Virus record (IMG/VR): IMGVR_UViG_3300036859_000361
Span: 1-32,436 of that record
Reading direction: 5' to 3' (one strand)
DNA length: 32,436 bases
DNA from: a virus
The translations under genes and the position numbers were made by a program. Positions 8,953 through 17,073 of the stretch are shown in pieces. Numbering within the stretch: the stretch's first letter is position 1; each line of letters begins with the position of its first letter. Below the pieces are notes generated by a model. That model was not told the origin of the DNA and did no database searches. It saw nothing but the letters and a program-made list of their open reading frames with translations.

Positions 8953-10052
8953 TAGAACTTCACCATTTTGAGAAACGTGTTGGTCAGGCCGCCCTTCAGC
9001 GTGTAGGTGGGGCCGTGGCCGCCGCCGTAATCCCACGACACGACCAATTCCACGTAGTCGCCGGCCGCCAGGTTCTCGATCGAGCAGCACTGGACGTTGC
9101 CCGTCGCGCCGACGATCGACGTGAAGGCGTTGTCGTGGACGTGGGCCCGGGCGACCCCGTTCACGTAGATGTAAACGTGAAAGTCCCCGACGAACCCGTA
9201 GTCGATGGCGGCCGCCGCGACGATGGCGTAGCGCCCGGCCTGGCCGACCGGCACCGTGAGCCGCGACCCGGCCGTCCAGAAGCTGTCATTAAAAATTGAC
9301 GTGTCGAGACTGACCGTCGTCAGCGTGGCGGCCGCCATCGAGAGGTCCGCCGCCCGGTAGATCGCCGCACCGACCGCCGTGCTGGTCTGCGGCTGCCAAT
9401 CGGGCCCCGTCGCGCCGGCGGTCCACACGTAGCCCGCGGTCGGGCTGACCGCCTTGCGCTGCCACTTCACCTGGCCGGAAATCTCGAGCCCGGTGGCGGG
9501 CAGACCGTCCTCCCAATACACCTCGTCGCCGCCGTCCGTGACGTTCGGGATCTCCGGGTAGGGCAGGCCGTCCTCCCAGTACGCGTCGACGTCGACCGCC
9601 GCGGCCGCCTGCGCGACGATCATGTCCCCCAGGACCGCGCTCGCCGGCGTCGAGTCCTGATGCGGCACCGAGAGCATGTCGTGCAGGTAGCGCGAGGTGG
9701 GGAGCGTGCCCTGGTCGATGTTGTCGGCGTCGATCAGCAGCTCGTGGCCGTCGTTGCTCCACTCCGGGAGGCCCAGGACGCTGATGAGCGCCTGGCCGGC
9801 GATGCCGATGCCCAGGCGCTCCCACTTGCTCGCGTCCCGCCGAATCAGGTCCCCGTCGACGGCGGCCGCGACCACGGTGTCCTCGTGGGTGTCGCTCAGG
9901 ATGTCGTGGGTGCCGCCGCTCTCTGTAGCCGTCTGCAATCGGCGGAGCTGCGCGAAGATGATGTCGACCGTGTGCTGGAGCTTCTGCGCCAGCGCCGGGT
10001 CCGCGTTGTCCTCGAACGTCTCCGGGGGCCAGAGGAAATCGTCCTCTGACAC
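8952..10052 (-). CDS. Tail fibre protein with C1q/TNF-like C-terminal domain
   Basis: 366 residues from a GTG at 10052, three bases past the stop of the previous gene. Residues about 48-90 (HDILSDTHEDTV, GDLIRRDASKWERLGIG) match a segment often seen in phage fibre proteins, where one strand repeat reads 'HDLLSATHTDT... GDLI...WxRLxIG'. The C-terminal third (from about 240) has the alternating strand pattern of a C1q/TNF-like jelly roll: RYAIVAAAAIDYG, FHVYIYVNGVARAH, GDYVELVVSWDYG. Known: such domains form trimeric fibre tips that bind the host surface. Two near repeats, YWEDGLPYPEI and YWEDGLPATGL, occur in the middle. Probably acts with the spike downstream. Confidence 0.7.
   Translation of the reverse strand: MSEDDFLWPPETFEDNADPALAQKLQHTVDIIFAQLRRLQTATESGGTHDILSDTHEDTVVAAAVDGDLIRRDASKWERLGIGIAGQALISVLGLPEWSNDGHELLIDADNIDQGTLPTSRYLHDMLSVPHQDSTPASAVLGDMIVAQAAAAVDVDAYWEDGLPYPEIPNVTDGGDEVYWEDGLPATGLEISGQVKWQRKAVSPTAGYVWTAGATGPDWQPQTSTAVGAAIYRAADLSMAAATLTTVSLDTSIFNDSFWTAGSRLTVPVGQAGRYAIVAAAAIDYGFVGDFHVYIYVNGVARAHVHDNAFTSIVGATGNVQCCSIENLAAGDYVELVVSWDYGGGHGPTYTLKGGLTNTFLKMVKF
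9924..9937. repeat. 14-mer copy 6
   Basis: TGTAGCCGTCTGCA, 13 of 14. Fibre gene, codes QTAT. Confidence 0.65.
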
Positions 10053-10053
10053 G

Positions 10054-11652
10054 TCAGCGCCGCCCTTCCTCGAAGTAGGGGATCTCGTAGCCCCGCAGCT
10101 GGACGCCGCGGTTCAGTTCGTTGTTGCGGAAGCGGAGGGTCAGCATCCGGCCGGTCGGGTTATCGGCCGTCGAAATCCGGCGGACGCGCTGCCGGTCGAG
10201 CGTGAGGTTCCGGCTGATGGTCGCCTGCGCGCCGGCGTTCTCGGTCCCGAGCTGCGGGATGATGTCGAGCGTGCCGCCGGCCTCCGGGCGAACGTGCGCG
10301 GTCATCTCCAGAAACACCTTCTCGATGTCGGGCGTGTTGCCGGTGTGCCGCAGCTTGACGTCGAAGTCGATGGCGTTGCCGTCGTCCGCGTAGGTCGACT
10401 GGTTCTGCTTGTACAGGAACCCGGCCGACGAGCCGAGGACCGGGATGGTCAGCCCGTTGCTGTCCTGGATCTCGCTCGCGGCCGTGGGCGTGAACGCGGC
10501 CGTCTTGTGCGGGCCGTGCCAGCGGCCGGTGTCCAGCTCCAGGCCGACCCACCGATCGAGGTTCGTGCTGCCGGTCGCCGCGAGGAGCAGCTGATAGAGA
10601 TTGTGCTTCTCGTTGTAGTGGCCGATGGCGTTCGGGAACTGCGCGCGGTTGAAGTAGCGGTCGCTCTGGAACCAGCCGGCCACCTGGTTCGAGACGCACT
10701 CGACGCCCTTGGGCCCCCACGAGTAGACGCCATCGCCGCCGAGCCAGTAGCCGATGTCGTGAATCACCTGGCCGGAGTCCGACGCCACGCCGCCCTTGCC
10801 GTCCGCGAGCTGCACCCGCTCGAAGTTAGCGACCGTGCGGCCGATGATCTTGTGGCAGACGTCCTGGCGGATGATCCCGAGCTCGTCCCGCCGGGCCAGC
10901 AGCAGCACGACGCCCACCAGGTCCTTGCCCTGCGGCGGCACCGGGAAGGCCTGCGACACCGGCCAGCCGTAGGATTTGCGGCTGGCCGAGTAATACACCG
11001 TGTCGAAGTCGTCGACCGGCACGCCCCACAGCCGGTCCTTCCACTGGACGATCAGCTTGAACCGCACTGGCGGCTCCCCGAGGTCGGTCGGGATGCTCAG
11101 GGTCGACAACCCCTCGTCCGTCACGTTGTCCTCGAACGAGCTGCTGAAGTTGCCGTCGAGATCGAGCCAGTCGAAGTACTCGGTGCCGGGCCCGGAGGCG
11201 GTGCGCGCGATCCGGCGGAAGTTCACGCCAGGGTCCTGGGACCGCTGCACCGCGCTGACCGCGAGCGCCTGGTTGACCAGCGTGGCGCTTTCATCGGACG
11301 GCGGCCCGTAGGGGCTCAGCGAGACGACCTTGCCAGCCTCGTCCTTGATACCGAACGCGACCTTCGCCCGGTACTTGCCGTTGAGCGCGCCCGCGGCGCC
11401 GGCGGCCAGGATCGGCTTCGTCGCCGGCGGCCGCAGCGTGAGCTGGTAGGCCTGCGTCGTCGACGTCGAGTAGGGCCGAATGACCAGGTTGCGCGTCGGC
11501 CCGTTCACGGCGATGACGTCGCGCCCGAGGATGGCCCATCGCGTGCGGCGGTTCGCGTCGATGGCCACGCCCGAGGGTAGGGTCAGCGCCGAGATCACGC
11601 CGTCCGAGCCAACGAGGTAAAGAGTGGTGCCGGTGTGGGCGACGTAGAACAT
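10054..11652 (-). CDS. Probable tail nozzle/hub protein, beta-propeller-like, 532 aa
   Basis: Starts at the ATG at 11652, four bases after the stop of the upstream gene. The protein is almost all beta, with repeated strands: MFYVAHTGTTLYLVGSDG, WAILGRDVIAVNG, FKLIVQWKDRLWGVPVDD, YWLGGDGVYSWGPKG, LYQLLLAATGS. The Trp/Tyr-rich blade-like strands ending in tight turns suggest a propeller like podovirus nozzle or stabilisation proteins (T7 gp12 or P22 gp10 role). This is inference from fold pattern and from position next to the adaptor and fibres. No signal peptide or catalytic motif is seen. Confidence 0.55.
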   Translation of the reverse strand: MFYVAHTGTTLYLVGSDGVISALTLPSGVAIDANRRTRWAILGRDVIAVNGPTRNLVIRPYSTSTTQAYQLTLRPPATKPILAAGAAGALNGKYRAKVAFGIKDEAGKVVSLSPYGPPSDESATLVNQALAVSAVQRSQDPGVNFRRIARTASGPGTEYFDWLDLDGNFSSSFEDNVTDEGLSTLSIPTDLGEPPVRFKLIVQWKDRLWGVPVDDFDTVYYSASRKSYGWPVSQAFPVPPQGKDLVGVVLLLARRDELGIIRQDVCHKIIGRTVANFERVQLADGKGGVASDSGQVIHDIGYWLGGDGVYSWGPKGVECVSNQVAGWFQSDRYFNRAQFPNAIGHYNEKHNLYQLLLAATGSTNLDRWVGLELDTGRWHGPHKTAAFTPTAASEIQDSNGLTIPVLGSSAGFLYKQNQSTYADDGNAIDFDVKLRHTGNTPDIEKVFLEMTAHVRPEAGGTLDIIPQLGTENAGAQATISRNLTLDRQRVRRISTADNPTGRMLTLRFRNNELNRGVQLRGYEIPYFEEGRR

Positions 11653-11655
11653 GGC

Positions 11656-13101
11656 TTAGGTGTGGAAGTTGTTCAGGGCCACGTCGGATCGGATGAACCC
11701 GAGCGGCACGTCACCGCCCCCGAACGCGAGCACGCCCGAACCGTGCCAGGTCGCCGTCTCGAGCTGCACGGCGTTGCCGCCGAACGTGGCCGGCGAGTTC
11801 CCCCACGCGAAGATGAGCAGGTTCGGCAGCGAGAGCGCCGAGCTGCCCGAGGCCGTCTCCGCCGGCGCTCCGCCGAGTTCCGCCGTGGCGATCGTCACGA
11901 TGTCGGCCGCCGTCGACCAGGCCGTCCCGGTGTACTTCCGAATCACCCACTGGTTCGCGCCCGGCAGGAGGCCAGGGTTCCAGTAGTGGACGTAGAGGTT
12001 CCCTTCGTGCTCCTGGATGACGTCGTAGCGGTTGCGTGCACCCGTCTGCAATCCGGTGTCGCTCGTCGACCAGACGCCGGCGGGCGTGCGCTGCAGCACC
12101 AGGCCGGCCACGCCGCCGACGCCATCGGTGCCGACGTAGAGGCTCCCCGTCGTGCTGAAGCCCGTCATGCAGAGCGCGTTGCCCTGGCCGGCCGCGCAGG
12201 TATGGTCGAGGGTCCAGGTCGTGTCGACGCCGGGCCGAATCCAGTAGATCTTCCCGGCGGGCGCGGCCTCGGCGTTCGCGGTGCCCACCCACAGGCGGCC
12301 GTTCCAGCCGCACATCGAGAACGGCATGCCGCCGGTTTTCTCCCCGGCCTGGTTGCCGAACGCTTCCCCGATCTGCAGCAGGGTGCCGGTGTTGGGGTCG
12401 AGCCGGAACACGCGCCCCGCGAAGTTGGGGGTGGCGCCGCCGTCCCAGGTGGTGAGGTAGATGTAGCCGTTGAAGGCCATCAGCCGGATGATCGCGTTCG
12501 CCTGCGTGCGGACGCCGGCGTTGAACCACTCCGGGATGCGGGCAACCTCGAAGTCCTTGGTGCCGGTGAAACAGCGGATCGGCGGCGCGTCGGTGCCCTG
12601 CACGTAATCGTCGGCCGCGTAGAACAGCCGGTTGGTGTCCCGCGCCATCGACGTGCCGCGATAGTTCGTGGCGGCGGGGAACGCGGCCGCGAGCTTCGAG
12701 TCGTACTGCCGGGTGCCGGTGGGGGAAGGGAGGCCAGGTGCATTATCCGAGCCAGAGAGCAGCCCCGGCGAGTTCGTGACCCAGTAGTCGTAGGCGGCGC
12801 TCGAACAGAAGAACTGCACGCCGGAGCCCTTGTGCGGCGCGTAGATCCACTCACCGTAGCCGCTGACCGGATCTTCGAGCGGCACGTTCACGAGGCTCTG
12901 GACCGCGCCGGACATGGCCGACGAGTTGAGCTTCGACATCCCGCCGCGCTTCTCGAGCCCGCCCAGGCCTTCGTCGGGGTTGTTGGCGATCGCGTTCTGC
13001 GACTGCATCAGCTCCCCGTCGACGACGTGCAGCGGGTCCTTGGCGACGACGACGCCCTTCTCACCCAGGTTGAAGATGTTGATCTTCGACTCGTCGGCCA
13101 C
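11656..13101 (-). CDS. Probable tail nozzle/stabilisation protein, beta-propeller-like, 481 aa
   Basis: Starts at a GTG at 13101 just after the adaptor gene's stop. The N-terminus (GVVVAKDPLHVVDGELMQSQNA, shown here in part as VVVAKDPLHVVDGEL, then GGLEKRGGMSKLN) matches the pattern of short-tailed phage nozzle proteins, where a 'GGxN... L...QNA... GGLxKRPG' segment precedes a beta-propeller. Later blades include NGYIYLTTWDGGATPNFAG, NGRLWVGTANAEA, GSLYVGTDGVGGVAG and GNLYVHYWNPGLLPG. It lies directly after the adaptor, as expected for the tail part docking on it. Together with the next gene it may form a two-part nozzle. Confidence 0.6.
   Translation of the reverse strand: MADESKINIFNLGEKGVVVAKDPLHVVDGELMQSQNAIANNPDEGLGGLEKRGGMSKLNSSAMSGAVQSLVNVPLEDPVSGYGEWIYAPHKGSGVQFFCSSAAYDYWVTNSPGLLSGSDNAPGLPSPTGTRQYDSKLAAAFPAATNYRGTSMARDTNRLFYAADDYVQGTDAPPIRCFTGTKDFEVARIPEWFNAGVRTQANAIIRLMAFNGYIYLTTWDGGATPNFAGRVFRLDPNTGTLLQIGEAFGNQAGEKTGGMPFSMCGWNGRLWVGTANAEAAPAGKIYWIRPGVDTTWTLDHTCAAGQGNALCMTGFSTTGSLYVGTDGVGGVAGLVLQRTPAGVWSTSDTGLQTGARNRYDVIQEHEGNLYVHYWNPGLLPGANQWVIRKYTGTAWSTAADIVTIATAELGGAPAETASGSSALSLPNLLIFAWGNSPATFGGNAVQLETATWHGSGVLAFGGGDVPLGFIRSDVALNNFHT
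12037..12050. repeat. 14-mer copy 7
   Basis: TGCACCCGTCTGCA, 13 of 14. Nozzle candidate gene, codes QTGA. Confidence 0.65.
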
Positions 13102-13104
13102 CCG

Positions 13105-13815
13105 TCAGTCCTCCCACCCCTCGAACATGCCCTCGACGTACTCCGGGTCCTGGATGCTGCGCGGGGTCAGCGCGGTGCACAGGTTGTCCTTCTCGGTGCC
13201 GTAGATGGCGATCCAGCCGGGATCGGGCATCTTGTCGGGGCGCTCCTTCGCGCGGCACCAGGCGGTCGCGTAGGCGATGAGCGCGGCGTCCGACTCGCCA
13301 GGGATCGGGTTGTTCTGTGCAGACGTCTGATTCCCGATGGTGGGGACGTAGCCGAGCTCCAGGAGGATGGCCGCGTTCACCTGGGGCGCCACCTTGATGG
13401 TCGGGGCGCTGACCGGGCCGCCGGCGGCGATGATGTCGTAGAGGATGACGCCCGCCTGCGCGGAGTCCTGCGAGGACATCGCCAGCGCGCCTTCAAACTC
13501 CAGCGAGCCGTAGTCCGCTTTCACGAACCGCAGCGACGGGTAGTTCGCCGGCACGCGGGCGCGAATGAACGCGACGTCGTGCACGTCAGCCGGCACACCG
13601 GACAGCGCGTTGCTGCTGGCGGCCAGGCTGACGTTGGTCTGGTCGATCGTGTAGTGGTGCTTCTGGTAGAGGTCCTTGATGGCCTTCCAGAGGTCTTTCG
13701 ACCCCTGGTTCAGCCAGAAGATGATCTCCGTCGAGGACCAGAACAGATCGGTCGCGGCAGGGGCGTTCAGGTTGACCCGCACCTGCGTTTCGAGGGCCGA
13801 GAGGAGCGTGGCCAT
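13105..13815 (-). CDS. Head-tail adaptor protein
   Basis: 236 residues starting MATLLSALETQVRVNLN. The opening pattern, a helix followed by FWSSTEIIFWLNQGSKDLWKAI, is typical of phage adaptor proteins (the gp4/gp11 role and the DUF6682-like group): 'L...R..L.D... FWSD.EL..WLN.G..D'. The rest contains a long mixed region and ends with helices (AALIAYATAWCRAKERPD). Known: these proteins bind the portal ring and form the platform for the tail. It lies between the small structural genes and the nozzle candidates, with a two-base gap to the gene upstream, which agrees with the role. Confidence 0.65.
   Translation of the reverse strand: MATLLSALETQVRVNLNAPAATDLFWSSTEIIFWLNQGSKDLWKAIKDLYQKHHYTIDQTNVSLAASSNALSGVPADVHDVAFIRARVPANYPSLRFVKADYGSLEFEGALAMSSQDSAQAGVILYDIIAAGGPVSAPTIKVAPQVNAAILLELGYVPTIGNQTSAQNNPIPGESDAALIAYATAWCRAKERPDKMPDPGWIAIYGTEKDNLCTALTPRSIQDPEYVEGMFEGWED
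13318..13331. repeat. 14-mer copy 8
   Basis: TGCAGACGTCTGAT, 12 of 14. Adaptor gene, codes QTSA. Confidence 0.6.
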
Positions 13816-13816
13816 C

Positions 13817-14248
13817 TCAGTTCAGGTATTGCCCGCCGACCGAGAAGGACACCGCGTTCGTGGCCACCGTGACGGACAGCCGCCACACGAGTCCGAGCGG
13901 GCTGCTGACCGCGACGTTCGCGGCCGCCGTGAGGCCCGGATAGATCGTGAGCATCGTCGTGCCGACCGCGTTCAGCGCGGCCGTGACGGCGCCGGCCAGG
14001 TCGACCCAGTTGCCCGACACCGGGTCCTGGACCTGCACCTTGGCCGTGACGGTGCCCGGCCCCGCGCCCACGTTCGTGAGGTCGAAGAACAGGCGGAGTC
14101 CCTTGGCCTCGTAGTTGTGGATCGGGTCCGTGGTGTAGGTCGCGGCCGCCCGGCTCTGTGAATCGAGGATCGTGCCGAGCTTGTGCGACTTCGACGCCAG
14201 TTCCCCGAGCGCGAGCGCGGGGAGGGGCGTTTCAACTTGTCGGTTCAT
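13817..14248 (-). CDS. Small virion-associated protein candidate, 143 aa
   Basis: I choose the ATG at 14248 (MNRQVETPLPALALGEL) because AAGGGGGG lies just upstream, overlapping the stop of the previous gene; a longer open frame upstream is in conflict with that gene. The protein is beta-rich, with alternating strands (GLRLFFDLTNVGAGPGTVTAKVQVQDPVSG, here GTVTAKVQVQDPVSGNWVDL, and LVWRLSVTVATNAVSFSVG). The 'TAKVQVQDPVSGNWVDLAGA' pattern recurs in small phage structural proteins. It may be a decoration or neck protein; function not established. Confidence 0.55.
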   Translation of the reverse strand: MNRQVETPLPALALGELASKSHKLGTILDSQSRAAATYTTDPIHNYEAKGLRLFFDLTNVGAGPGTVTAKVQVQDPVSGNWVDLAGAVTAALNAVGTTMLTIYPGLTAAANVAVSSPLGLVWRLSVTVATNAVSFSVGGQYLN

Positions 14249-14258
14249 CGCGCCCCCC

Positions 14259-14657
14259 TTACAGGAGTTCCTGGCCGACCAGCGGACGCACGACGAGGAC
14301 GAGGTTCCCGATGAACGCATCGCCAACGCCGGTGGTGATGACAGCCTGCAGCTTCGCGCCGGCCGCGAAAGTGAGGGTCGTCGGCACCAGGTCGGTCATG
14401 GTGTCGGCCGTGACCGGATCGACCGTCGCGCCGAGCATCGACGTCCCGTCCTTCTTCAGGTCCGCGCGCACCGAGTCGTCGGCGTCGGTGATGGTCGCGC
14501 AGTAGACGTGCGCGGAGACGAGCTTCCCGGCGTAGGGCGCGCGCCAGGCCGCCTGGATGACGGCGGCAACACTCGCGCCGACGTTGATCGGAAGAATGAC
14601 CGTTTCCTGCGCGAACTCGTTGCCAGTGAGATTGTCGACGTTGCGGGAGCGAATCAT
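14259..14657 (-). CDS. Small structural protein candidate, 132 aa
   Basis: Family not recognised. 132 residues from MIRSRNVDNLTGNEFAQET, nearly all beta: ETVILPINVGASVAAVIQAA, KLVSAHVYCATITDADD, AGAKLQAVITTGVGDAF, NLVLVVRPLVG. Small all-beta proteins of this size near the capsid gene are often head decoration or neck proteins; that is inference from size, fold pattern and position. The gene starts after a 90-base gap that holds a strong hairpin. Confidence 0.5.
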   Translation of the reverse strand: MIRSRNVDNLTGNEFAQETVILPINVGASVAAVIQAAWRAPYAGKLVSAHVYCATITDADDSVRADLKKDGTSMLGATVDPVTADTMTDLVPTTLTFAAGAKLQAVITTGVGDAFIGNLVLVVRPLVGQELL

Positions 14658-14695
14658 CGGAAGGTTCCTTTCGGCGTTGAGGGCCCCTACTGCCC

Positions 14696-14723
14696 GGCCG
14701 GGCGGGAGGATCCCCGCCCGGCC
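14696..14723. terminator. Perfect 11-bp GC hairpin in an intergenic gap
   Basis: GGCCGGGCGGG (14696-14706), loop AGGATC, then CCCGCCCGGCC (14713-14723). It lies between two minus-strand structural genes (14657/14748). No T-run follows, so it may be a weak terminator, an RNA processing site or an mRNA-end stabiliser. It lies 15 bases from a copy of the dispersed 14-mer. Confidence 0.5.
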
Positions 14724-14738
14724 AGAGGTGAACGCGAG

Positions 14739-14752
14739 TGCAGACGTCTACG
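14739..14752. repeat. 14-mer copy 9 (gap)
   Basis: TGCAGACGTCTACG, 12 of 14. Overlaps the stop of the 154-aa gene, 15 bases from an 11-bp hairpin. Confidence 0.6.
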
Positions 14753-15212
14753 CGCCGACGATGGCGAAGCCAACCGGGGCGTCGGCCGAGTTGGACTTCG
14801 TGTTGCCGTTGACGGTGGTGTGCGACCCGAAGGTGATGCCGGTGCCGAAGATCATGCCGTTCGGGAACACCGCGCACAGCTCCTGGCCGCCGCCGCCGGT
14901 GCCGATGAACTTGAGCACGAAGTCGCCGTTCGCCGCGGCCACGGTGGCGTGGTCCGAGGCCTTCAGCCAGGCGTCGGTCGTCGACGCGGTGGGCTTCTTG
15001 AAGAACGCCACGTACAGCTTGCACGCGACGTCGGCCGCCACGCCGTCCGCAGCGTTCAGGCCGGAGATCGGGACGAACTGCAGGTCCGCGTTCCCCTTGT
15101 GCTGCGACCAGTACGAGTAGAACGTCCGCAGCAACGACTGCGTTGCGGCCGCCCGGGTGTCCGCCAGCGCCTTCTGTTTGACGCTGAGGGCAGAAGCGAG
15201 GGTCAGTGCCAT
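14748..15212 (-). CDS. Small structural protein candidate, 154 aa
   Basis: Family not recognised. It starts MALTLASALSVKQKALADTR at the ATG at 15212 with a GGAGG ribosome site upstream. The first 35 residues are helical, the rest mostly beta with an ending of FPNGMIFGTGITFGSHTTVNG and DAPVGFAIVGA. Conserved-looking segments such as KLYVAFFKKPTAS and FVLKFIGTGGGGQELC suggest a compact virion protein. A copy of the 14-mer motif overlaps the stop codon. Possible head decoration or neck component; not proven. Confidence 0.5.
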   Translation of the reverse strand: MALTLASALSVKQKALADTRAAATQSLLRTFYSYWSQHKGNADLQFVPISGLNAADGVAADVACKLYVAFFKKPTASTTDAWLKASDHATVAAANGDFVLKFIGTGGGGQELCAVFPNGMIFGTGITFGSHTTVNGNTKSNSADAPVGFAIVGA

Positions 15213-15261
15213 CGGTCTTGCCTCCTGCCGCTCCCGTAGGAGTCGGCCCTTTGCGAGTTGA

Positions 15262-15744
15262 CTACTTCGGCGCGGAGTATCCCGAGACGAAGGTGGTGCT
15301 TCCCTCGCGGAGTTTCAGCGCCGCGTAGGCCGAGACGCTGCGTTGTTCCGCCTCGTCGACGGTCAGCAGGTCTTGCTTCTGGCGCTTCTCCTCCTCGAGT
15401 CGTTCGAGCGCATCGCAGTGCTTGTCGGCACCGCCGCTGCGCCACATATCCATCCGCTGCAGGTCGCCCAGGAGCAGCGGGCCCCAATGTGCGCCTGGCA
15501 GGATGCCGGTGATCGACAACAGCCGATGGGTCATGCAGAAGGTGGCGTTCGGGTGCTTGTCCTTCAGCAGACTGACCGCGAGAGGGGCGCCGTGCTTCAC
15601 GCGCCGCGCGAGGCAGTAGGCCGCGTCCTCCATCGACGGGAAGATCACGAGATCCGGGTCGAACTCGTACAGGTCCTTCAGGAACCAGGCCGGCGGCTCC
15701 GCCAGGCCGTACGGGTTCGCGGTCGGCAGGTAGTTGCCGAACAT
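15262..15744 (-). CDS. Hypothetical phage protein, 160 aa
   Basis: Family not recognised. The ATG at 15744 overlaps the upstream stop as TGATG and gives MFGNYLPTANPYGLAEPPAW; longer open frame upstream would lie inside the previous gene. Readable segments: FLKDLYEFDPDLVIFPSMED, YCLARRVKHG, MTHRLLSITGILPGAHWG, and a charged helix LERLEEEKRQKQDLL. The pattern 'W...L..FDP.LVI.PS.....Y.LARR' recurs in small phage proteins found near capsid genes. No function can be read. Confidence 0.55.
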   Translation of the reverse strand: MFGNYLPTANPYGLAEPPAWFLKDLYEFDPDLVIFPSMEDAAYCLARRVKHGAPLAVSLLKDKHPNATFCMTHRLLSITGILPGAHWGPLLLGDLQRMDMWRSGGADKHCDALERLEEEKRQKQDLLTVDEAEQRSVSAYAALKLREGSTTFVSGYSAPK

Positions 15745-16151
15745 CAGTCCTTGGCTCCGACGAACCCGACGTCGACGAGCGGATGCCGCGCTGCGACGGC
15801 GCGCTCCTCGGCCACCCATCCCACCTTGACGCGCTCGACGTTCTGGCGGTCCTCGGGGAGCTTCGAGCGGTCGATCGACTCCACCGCATCACTCTGCTCG
15901 ATCGGGTCGCAGGGATACTGGTCCTCCATCTCCCGGATGCCGATGAGCGAGGTGTGCTGGAACTCGTAGGCCGGGTCGAAGGTCCCCATCACCGGATTCC
16001 GCCGCACGCCGTAGAGGGCATACGTCAGATTCATCGGCTTCTCCTGGTGGGGTTCGAGCCGGTAGGACACGCCGTTGAAGCGCCACTCCACGGGCTTGCT
16101 GGAGCGGTTGACGGCCGTGACGATTTCGCCGGGGTTGAACTCGTAGTCCAT
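15744..16151 (-). CDS. Hypothetical phage protein, 135 aa
   Basis: Family not recognised. MDYEFNPGEIVTAVNRSSKP opens with strands, followed by VEWRFNGVSYRLEPHQEKPM and a region rich in charged residues (IREMEDQYPCDPIEQSDAVE). The segment 'V..RS..P...R.NG..Y.L.P.....' looks like a small beta-barrel. It overlaps the next gene by TGATG and belongs to the structural operon; a scaffolding or neck role cannot be shown. Confidence 0.5.
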   Translation of the reverse strand: MDYEFNPGEIVTAVNRSSKPVEWRFNGVSYRLEPHQEKPMNLTYALYGVRRNPVMGTFDPAYEFQHTSLIGIREMEDQYPCDPIEQSDAVESIDRSKLPEDRQNVERVKVGWVAEERAVAARHPLVDVGFVGAKD

Positions 16152-16160
16152 AGGTGCCTC

Positions 16161-16826
16161 TCAGTACAGGGACGTGACCGCCGCGCCCTTGGCGCAGATG
16201 TCGTTCGCCGCCGCCGTCCCATTCGTGCCGGTCACTTTCAGGATGATGGCTGCGGTGCTGTCGGCCGTCATCGAGCGGGTGTCGGCTTTGATGGTGGCGT
16301 TACTCGACGCGTTCACGCCGATCCGGCTTTCGCTGTCGACCGTGACGGTGGTCGATCCCGTTCGGAGCAGGTTCCACGAGATCTTCCACGAGCCGTCGTT
16401 GGTCGCCTGCGCGCCGGTCGTGATCTGGCTCGTGCCGGCGACGTAGCCCTTCACGGTCTTGTTGTTCGCGGTCGCGCCGGTCGTCCCCCAGGCCACCACC
16501 TGCAGGCCTCGCCCGTCCGCGTTGAGCGTGTTCGCCGGCAGCGTGTAGGACCACAGGTCGGTTTCGTTCGTGTCCGCGATGGTGCACGTCGAGGTGGTCG
16601 ACGTCGTAAGCGTGGCGTTGACGCGGCCGGTCGCGCTCGCCCCCACGAGGAGCTGCAGCAGGCCGGTCGTCGTGAAGCTCGCCCGGGCGGTGCCGTCCTG
16701 GAGGATGTAGACGGGCCGGTTGTCGCCGCTCCCGAGGCAGACGGCGCCGGCGCAGGCGGGCTGGACCGCCGCGATGCCGACGACGGCCAGGAGGCTGGCG
16801 GCTACGAACATCAACACACGACGCAT
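16161..16826 (-). CDS. Signal-peptide-bearing beta-rich protein, 221 aa
   Basis: The protein starts with a textbook Sec signal peptide: MRR, hydrophobic core VLMFVAASLLAVVGIAA, then a likely cleavage after PACAGA (about residue 28). The mature part is all beta and low in charge (SYTLPANTLNADGRGLQVVA, NNKTVKGYVAGT, AAIILKVTGTNGTAAANDI). This 'YTLPANTL.A.G..L.V.AWG..A....KT....' domain is familiar from phage minor virion and fibre-like proteins, which normally lack a signal peptide. Mature Cys residues (CLG, CTIAD, CAKG) could form disulfides outside the cytoplasm. It lies in the structural operon after the capsid gene. Export during infection, or anchoring at the envelope, is inferred. Confidence 0.6.
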   Translation of the reverse strand: MRRVLMFVAASLLAVVGIAAVQPACAGAVCLGSGDNRPVYILQDGTARASFTTTGLLQLLVGASATGRVNATLTTSTTSTCTIADTNETDLWSYTLPANTLNADGRGLQVVAWGTTGATANNKTVKGYVAGTSQITTGAQATNDGSWKISWNLLRTGSTTVTVDSESRIGVNASSNATIKADTRSMTADSTAAIILKVTGTNGTAAANDICAKGAAVTSLY

Positions 16827-16995
16827 GTAGGTGCCCTTTCAAAAAATGAAGGCCTGACGGAGCTTGCTACGTTCCCCGCGCGGCGGCTCCGCGATTTACG
16901 TGCCCTTTCGGGACCTCACTACGCTGAAGCGCTCCGGCGTCACCGACGAACCGGGCGCTGCGGTCGGCGCCTTCCCCCGACTGCGGCGAAGAACG

Positions 16996-17030
16996 GGGCC
17001 GCAACCGCCCTTTGCAGACGGCTGCGGCCC
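16996..17030. terminator. Hairpin after the capsid gene
   Basis: GGGCCGCA (16996-17003) pairs with TGCGGCCC (17023-17030) around a 19-base loop that includes most of a 14-mer copy. It begins 44 bases beyond the capsid stop codon on the minus strand. No T-run follows, so a Rho-independent terminator is not certain. Confidence 0.4.
17013..17026. repeat. 14-mer copy 10 (gap)
   Basis: TGCAGACGGCTGCG, 13 of 14. In the gap after the capsid gene, in a hairpin loop and arm. Confidence 0.7.
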
Positions 17031-17073
17031 AGGTTTCGAGAACGGGTCCTTGGTTGTGTGAGCGGTCGAACCG

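Larger units (their letters stand above)
16827..17073. other. 247-base gap downstream of the capsid gene
   Basis: No convincing gene on either strand. It contains an 8-bp stem hairpin (16996-17030) enclosing one copy of the 14-mer, and two related leader-like words GTGCCCTTTC (near 16832 and 16900 on the plus strand; read on minus as GAAAGGGCAC), the nearer of which lies just before the start of the signal-peptide gene. Confidence 0.5.

Noticed and set aside
10855-10863. GCAGACGTC, and GCAGACGGCG near 16737, as extra 14-mer copies
   Set aside because: The second half of the palindrome is missing, so I did not count them. Several simple GTCTGCA words elsewhere were left out for the same reason.
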